Assembly (NCBI GenBank): GCA_021827245.1
Contig: JAKAWN010000252.1
Span: 1-9,883 of the forward strand
Reading direction: 5' to 3'
From: Acidobacteriota bacterium
GTDB lineage: Bacteria > Acidobacteriota > Terriglobia > UBA7540
Length of the DNA: 9,883 nucleotides
Of this stretch, positions 6,533-9,883 are shown piece after piece. Both the position numbers and the translations under genes were made by a program. The notes below the pieces were generated by a model, which worked only from the letters and a program-made list of their open reading frames with translations, did not search any database and was not told the origin of the DNA. Numbering within the stretch: the first letter of the stretch is position 1; each line of letters opens with the position of its first letter.

Positions 6533-6817
6533 TCACATCCAAGGTTGACCCTGGCGCACCAAACTGCGGGCCGACCGTGTCACTATGGCAAGATCGCGCG
6601 CCGGGAAACCCAGGCCGCGCTTCGGTTCTGGCCATGTCACGACGATCAGGTCACCCGTCGCCGGAACTTCGTCGAGATGCGCCATCGCCTCGATCTGCCA
6701 ATGACCGTGCGTCAACAACCATTTCTCTGATCTCATGTCTTTGTTCGTATCAGTGTCTAAGGATCCCGATGAAATGTAAGTCGTCGTGGGGACTGTGGGG
6801 ACTTTTGTGGGGACCAT
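6533..6817 (-). pseudogene. Coding-like fragment of unknown family
   Basis: An open minus-strand frame of 94 codons. The second half (about HGHWQIEAMAHLDEVPATGD onward, roughly 6707 down to 6535) shows G or C at most third codon positions and a plausible protein composition, as in real genes of this DNA. The first third is low complexity (VPT repeats made by the GTGGGGAC repeats) and lacks a ribosome site. It therefore looks like the tail of a broken gene rather than an intact small gene. I do not recognise the family. Confidence 0.3.
6786..6814. repeat. Three GTGGGGAC direct repeats
   Basis: GTGGGGAC occurs at 6786-6793, 6795-6802 and 6807-6814, with spacers of 1 and 4 bases. Repeat spacing is irregular (9 and 12 bases). 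They sit 115-190 bases from the tRNA fragment and could be arm-type sites for an integrase or simply local slippage. Confidence 0.45.
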
Positions 6818-6928
6818 GCACTTTTTTTTCAGGGGTCCTCAAATCTTATGGCACTTTGGAATCCGTTTTGTAACGCATTTGCAATCAGCTACATTCAATT
6901 AATGGAAATAGACTTGCGCGCGAATATG

Positions 6929-6974
6929 CCTCTTGGGCCCAAGGCAAGCGCGCTACAGACTGCGCCACGCCCCG
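6929..6974 (-). tRNA. Degenerate 5' fragment of a tRNA-Pro(UGG) gene
   Basis: Read on the minus strand from 6974, the sequence parses as acceptor strand CGGGGCG, TG, D-arm GCGC-AGTCTGTA-GCGC, G, anticodon stem CTTGC, loop CTTGGGC (anticodon TGG), stem CCAAG, then AGG. This is very close to bacterial tRNA-Pro. The D-loop is one G short, the anticodon stem has a C-C mismatch, and the sequence diverges completely after position 46: there is no T-arm and no matching 3' acceptor strand. It cannot give a functional tRNA. A break at this point suggests recombination or element integration followed by decay. Confidence 0.6.
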
Positions 6975-7106
6975 ATAGAGCAGACCGTCAACGCAAGGCC
7001 AGCAATAATGTGCCGCGCTGCGCAGTCGGTCCAATCCTATTCTGCCAAGCTTCGACGGCTCAGTCTAGATGAATCTCGAAAGCGGGCTGGTGCGCGTGCC
7101 GCCCGA

Positions 7107-7950
7107 TTAAAACTGGCGGGGAGCCGCCTCGTTCTTTACGATGCCGTAAGCCTTTCGCAAGATCGAGTCGAAGAGACTCTGTGGCAGAAGGACTTTAAGG
7201 AACGGCAGCCAATGTGACGCGCAGCCCACCCCGTAGCGCAGGCGTGGCGAACGCTCGCGGGCAGTCTTCGAGATAAGATGCGCCACCTTGCGCGGGTTGC
7301 CGCCCTTCCGAAGGCTTTCCTCAAGCATGTGATGCGCAGCCTGACGCACGGCATCATAATCTGCGATGGCACTTGCGGCAATTGTGGATGTATCTAGAAC
7401 ACTGGTCTCAAAAGGGCCGGGTTCTACCAGCGAGACATGGATTCGCAACGGCCACACCTCGTGCCGAAGCGCCTCGGTATATCCCGCCAGGGCGTGTTTG
7501 GAGGCAGAGTAGAACGTTTCACCCGGCTCGCCCACCCAAGCGGCCAGCGACCCGACATTGATGATACGTCCTTGCCTTCGGGCCCGCATATAGGGGAGCA
7601 CGGCGTTGGTCATACGGACAACTCCAAAAGAAGTTCGTTTCAAAGACGGCGCGAGCGCTTTCCATCGCTGTCTCCTCGGCAATACCCAGATGTAAGACGC
7701 CTGCGTTGTTGATGAGCACGCCGATTCGCCCCGCGCATAGAAGCACGTGGGCCACGACTCGTGCAACGGACTCCTGCGAACGGACATCGAGTTCCAGCAT
7801 CTCGACACGGACCTCGTCCGGCTGCCGGCTCCGGCTGGTGCCAAAAACACGAAAGCCATTCTCGGCAAATACCTTGGCCGTCTCCTTACCGATGCCGGAT
7901 GAAGCGCCGGTAATGAGCGCGGTGCGTTGAATTGTCTGTTGCTGTGCCAT
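7107..7950 (-). pseudogene. Short-chain dehydrogenase/reductase (SDR), interrupted by a one-base frameshift
   Basis: Joined across the shift, the product is 280 residues, normal for a classical SDR, which oxidises or reduces a hydroxyl/carbonyl substrate with NAD(P). Visible motifs are TGASSGIG (14-21, nucleotide binding), D55, NNAG (81-84), N106, S134 and YSASK (Y147, K151), giving the complete Asn-Ser-Tyr-Lys set with the usual 13-residue Ser-Tyr spacing. PGPFETS follows (178-183). The first part reads from ATG 7950 to ETNFF; the rest continues in another frame from GVVRMTN. One extra T in the coding-strand run TTCTTTTGG (A-run 7626-7629 on the plus strand) explains the break. It may be a true mutation or a homopolymer sequencing error. 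No clear Shine-Dalgarno precedes the ATG. It is divergent from the DUF72 gene. The substrate is unknown. Confidence 0.85.
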
Positions 7951-8156
7951 CGCAGATCAGGCTCGATTGTAGAACATTCCGCGCGCCTTGGTGCATCGAT
8001 AAAGCGATGGCGTCAATGCACTGGAGTGGTCACTGCTAGATTGTTCAGACGCCGCGTACAAAGCCTGCAAGAATCCAGGGCGACTGTTCCTGGCACAACC
8101 GGGCTCTCCCTTGAGGCCTTGGGTTACAATTCAACTCTGGCTGAGAGAATGGAGCG

Positions 8157-8903
8157 ATGGGACGGGATTTGCGAATCGGCTGCTGCGGTTTTCCGGAAAG
8201 TCTGGCGCGCTATGCCAGTGAATTCAGCGTGGCCGAGGTTCAGCAGACGTTTTATCAGCCGCCGATGGAAAGGACGCTCGAAAAGTGGAGAAACCGGGTT
8301 CCCGAAGACTTCGAATTCACGCTGAAGGCCTGGCAACTGATCACCCACGAATCATCGAGTCCCACTTACCGCCGTTTGCGCGAGAAGCTGAACGACAGGG
8401 AAAAACGGGAGGCGGGGTGTTTCCGGCTGAATTCGACGGTGATGGCGGCCTGGCAGCGCACGCTTGAATGCGCACGCATCCTGCACAGCCGCTTGATTCT
8501 CTTCCAGTGCCCCGCCCGATTCGCGCCTACTACCACAAATATATCCAATCTGCGGGCCTTCTTTGGCGAAATCCGCCAGAGAGCCGGGATGACCCGCAGG
8601 AGCGAGGATCTGATCTTTGCATGGGAACCTCGCGGCAAATGGAAATCCGAAGTGGTCCACGAACTTTGCGAGGATCTGGGACTGGTCCATGGCGTCGACC
8701 CTTTTTCTCAGCACACGACGACAAAAGGGATAGGATATTTCCGCTTGCACGGCCGGGGCGGGTATCGCTACCGTTACACGGACGGCGACCTGGAACAACT
8801 GCTTGAAAGAGCCCGGCAGAGTAAACCGTGTTACGTCCTGTTCAATAACATCGCGATGCTGGCTGACGCCAGGCGCTTTGTGAAGCTCGTCGCGGCAGCT
8901 TGA
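8157..8903 (+). CDS. DUF72 (YecE-like) family protein
   Basis: The 248-residue protein matches the DUF72/YecE family of TIM-barrel-like proteins of unknown biochemical role. Recognisable family segments, in order, are RIGCCGFP (6-13), EVQQTFYQPP (27-36), WRNRVPEDFEFTLKAWQLITH (44-64), FAWEPRG (154-160), YFRLHGRGGYRYRY (194-207) and YVLFNNIAMLADA (226-238). Length is typical for the family and all motifs are present, so it looks intact. ATG 8157 is chosen because RIGCCGFP sits where the family normally begins. The nearest purine-rich sites are GAGAG (8143-8147, 9 bases away) and GGAG (8151-8154, only 2 bases away). It is divergent from the SDR gene and convergent with the AlkD-like gene, so it is probably transcribed alone. 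Confidence 0.85.
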   Translation: MGRDLRIGCCGFPESLARYASEFSVAEVQQTFYQPPMERTLEKWRNRVPEDFEFTLKAWQLITHESSSPTYRRLREKLNDREKREAGCFRLNSTVMAAWQRTLECARILHSRLILFQCPARFAPTTTNISNLRAFFGEIRQRAGMTRRSEDLIFAWEPRGKWKSEVVHELCEDLGLVHGVDPFSQHTTTKGIGYFRLHGRGGYRYRYTDGDLEQLLERARQSKPCYVLFNNIAMLADARRFVKLVAAA

Positions 8904-9040
8904 GATCGTTTCAAGAAAAAATCTCGCTCAGGCGAAGGCGCAAGAATCACGGATCACCGAAAGAGAGTTGGAAAGTGCAGAACTTGAATAGCTGTCGTCT
9001 GCGTGATCCAGCGGAAAATCCCGCGGCGGAAACGCCACTG

Positions 9041-9745
9041 TTACCGATGCCCCGGCAACGGACTTTTCCTCATCAGGTAAGCATTTCGCTCTTCTTCGGG
9101 AAAGCGCTCGACGGCGTACCGGAGCATGGTGCGCGGCATGGACTGGTGGTGAGTTTTGAGAAATCGCTTCAGCGCGGGAAGGTCGCGCTTGCCTGCCTCG
9201 CGGAGCATCCAGCCGGTAGCTTTGTGGATCAGATCTTCGGGATCGCCAAGAAGCATTTGGGCGATGCGGAAAGTGTGTACCGTCTGACCGTGGCGGATGA
9301 ACCACAAGGTCGCGACGATGGCAATGCGCCGGTCCCAAACCCGCCACGAGCGTGCCAGCCGGTCGAGAACGCCTTTGTCCCGGTGGAGCAGCCAGGCGCC
9401 CACGATATAAGGAGCGGAGTCGTCCACCCCGTCCCAGTTGCGGATGGTGGAGCGATTCCTCAAGTAATACTTGAAGAGTGTCTCCTTATCACGTTTGTTT
9501 CCCGAAGCAAATTTCTTCCGGAGGATGGCGTGGGCAAGCGTCCGTTCCTCGTGTACGTGGGATGTCATGAGCGTTTTGAGCTCGCGTAGTGGCAAGGCGT
9601 CATACCCTTTGGCTATCTTCCGTATCACAGGCACAGGAACGCCGAGAAAGACGTCGTCGCCGAGATTCTTGAAAAACCAGCGAAAACCCGTTGCCTTGTC
9701 CGCGTTGGCCTCCCGTTCGAGAGCTGTGCGCACTTGGGCCAACAT
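9041..9745 (-). CDS. AlkD-type DNA alkylation repair protein (HEAT-like repeat DNA glycosylase)
   Basis: The 234-residue protein matches the AlkC/AlkD-like DNA alkylation repair family, all-helical HEAT-like repeat glycosylases that excise alkylated purines such as N3- and N7-alkyl bases. Family segments include DDVFLGVPVPVIRKIAK (30-46), HEERTLA (65-71), IRNWDGVDDSAPYIVG (101-116), WDRRIAIVAT (137-146), DLIHKATGWMLREAGKRD (171-188) and MPRTMLRYAVERF (203-215). W104, D108 and W179 align with the Trp/Asp/Trp set that cradles the lesion in Bacillus cereus AlkD. The start is ambiguous: ATG 9745 fits the family N-terminus, but its AAGGAA abuts it too closely. An in-frame TTG at 9799 would add 18 residues without a good ribosome site. 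It converges with the DUF72 gene, with a 137-base gap. It looks intact. Confidence 0.87.
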   Translation of the reverse strand: MLAQVRTALEREANADKATGFRWFFKNLGDDVFLGVPVPVIRKIAKGYDALPLRELKTLMTSHVHEERTLAHAILRKKFASGNKRDKETLFKYYLRNRSTIRNWDGVDDSAPYIVGAWLLHRDKGVLDRLARSWRVWDRRIAIVATLWFIRHGQTVHTFRIAQMLLGDPEDLIHKATGWMLREAGKRDLPALKRFLKTHHQSMPRTMLRYAVERFPEEERNAYLMRKSPLPGHR

Positions 9746-9883
9746 TTCCTTGCCGTTAGCGGCTTCATCGAGTCGTTTCCCCAAGATTCCCTCCAACAAT
9801 CCGTTTCTGGTTACGCCAGTGCGAAGCCGGCCGAGTTCTCTACCCTTGCGCGGCCAGGCCGTTGAAGCGGTCTGCCTGGTTTC

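Larger units (their letters stand above)
6298..7106. other. Gap after the operon with remnants of an integrated element
   Basis: About 800 bases without a complete gene. It holds, in order, a hairpin after the operon, a coding-like minus-strand fragment, three GTGGGGAC repeats followed by a run of eight T (6822-6829), and a degenerate 5' part of a tRNA-Pro on the minus strand. The combination suggests an old tRNA-linked insertion that has decayed. The individual pieces are listed separately. Confidence 0.4.

Noticed and set aside
6786..6814. GTGGGGAC repeats as a CRISPR array or replication iterons
   Set aside because: Only three 8-base copies with 1- and 4-base spacers; no replication gene, cas gene or regular spacer length nearby.
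7620..7635. Programmed ribosomal frameshift in the SDR gene
   Set aside because: SDRs are not known to use recoding, and a simple homopolymer indel explains the break; no stop-stimulated slippery context was seen.
8900..9589. Long plus-strand frame of 229 codons opposite the AlkD-like gene
   Set aside because: Antisense shadow; the minus-strand frame matches the DNA alkylation repair family along its whole length.

Overview
The window looks like a piece of an Acidobacteriota-type genome (Solibacter/Bryobacter-like) or a metagenome contig from that group. The basis is a moderately GC-rich sequence, long non-coding gaps, and sugar-acid enzymes carrying twin-arginine (Tat) export signals, a habit I associate with Acidobacteria and Planctomycetes. 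This assignment is inference; there is no rRNA or other phylogenetic marker here.

Left part (1-1507). The window opens with the last codons of a plus-strand gene. A phage-tail-like structural protein follows (118-642) whose conserved body breaks off into an unrelated short tail, so it looks truncated. About 430 bases of GC-rich sequence without a convincing gene come next, then a minus-strand HU/IHF-fold DNA-binding protein with a basic, proline-rich C-terminal tail (1073-1507). This part reads as the worn edge of a prophage or tail-like element.

Gap 1508-2704. About 1.2 kb has no credible gene. It does hold perfect hairpins, including two tandem 21-nt palindromes with the same 7-bp stem.

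Central operon (2705-6297). Three tightly spaced plus-strand genes follow: an enolase-superfamily (mandelate racemase/muconate lactonizing type) enzyme, a DapA/NanA-type class I aldolase-like protein, and a second enolase-superfamily enzyme that is a clear paralogue of the first. All three start with Tat-type signals. The simplest reading is an exported or periplasmic route in which sugar acids are dehydrated to 2-keto-3-deoxy acids and then cleaved or further converted by the aldolase-like protein. The aldolase-like protein keeps the Schiff-base lysine but lacks the usual GTTGE and tyrosine motifs, so its reaction is uncertain.

Gap 6298-7106. It contains a hairpin just after the operon, a coding-like minus-strand fragment, three GTGGGGAC repeats, and a degenerate 46-nt 5' part of a tRNA-Pro gene on the minus strand. 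Together these suggest a decayed integration site.

Right part (7107-9883). A minus-strand short-chain dehydrogenase is split by a one-base frameshift. It is divergent from a DUF72 (YecE-like) gene, which converges on a minus-strand AlkD-type DNA glycosylase. These three look like ordinary accessory or housekeeping genes with no evident link to the central operon.
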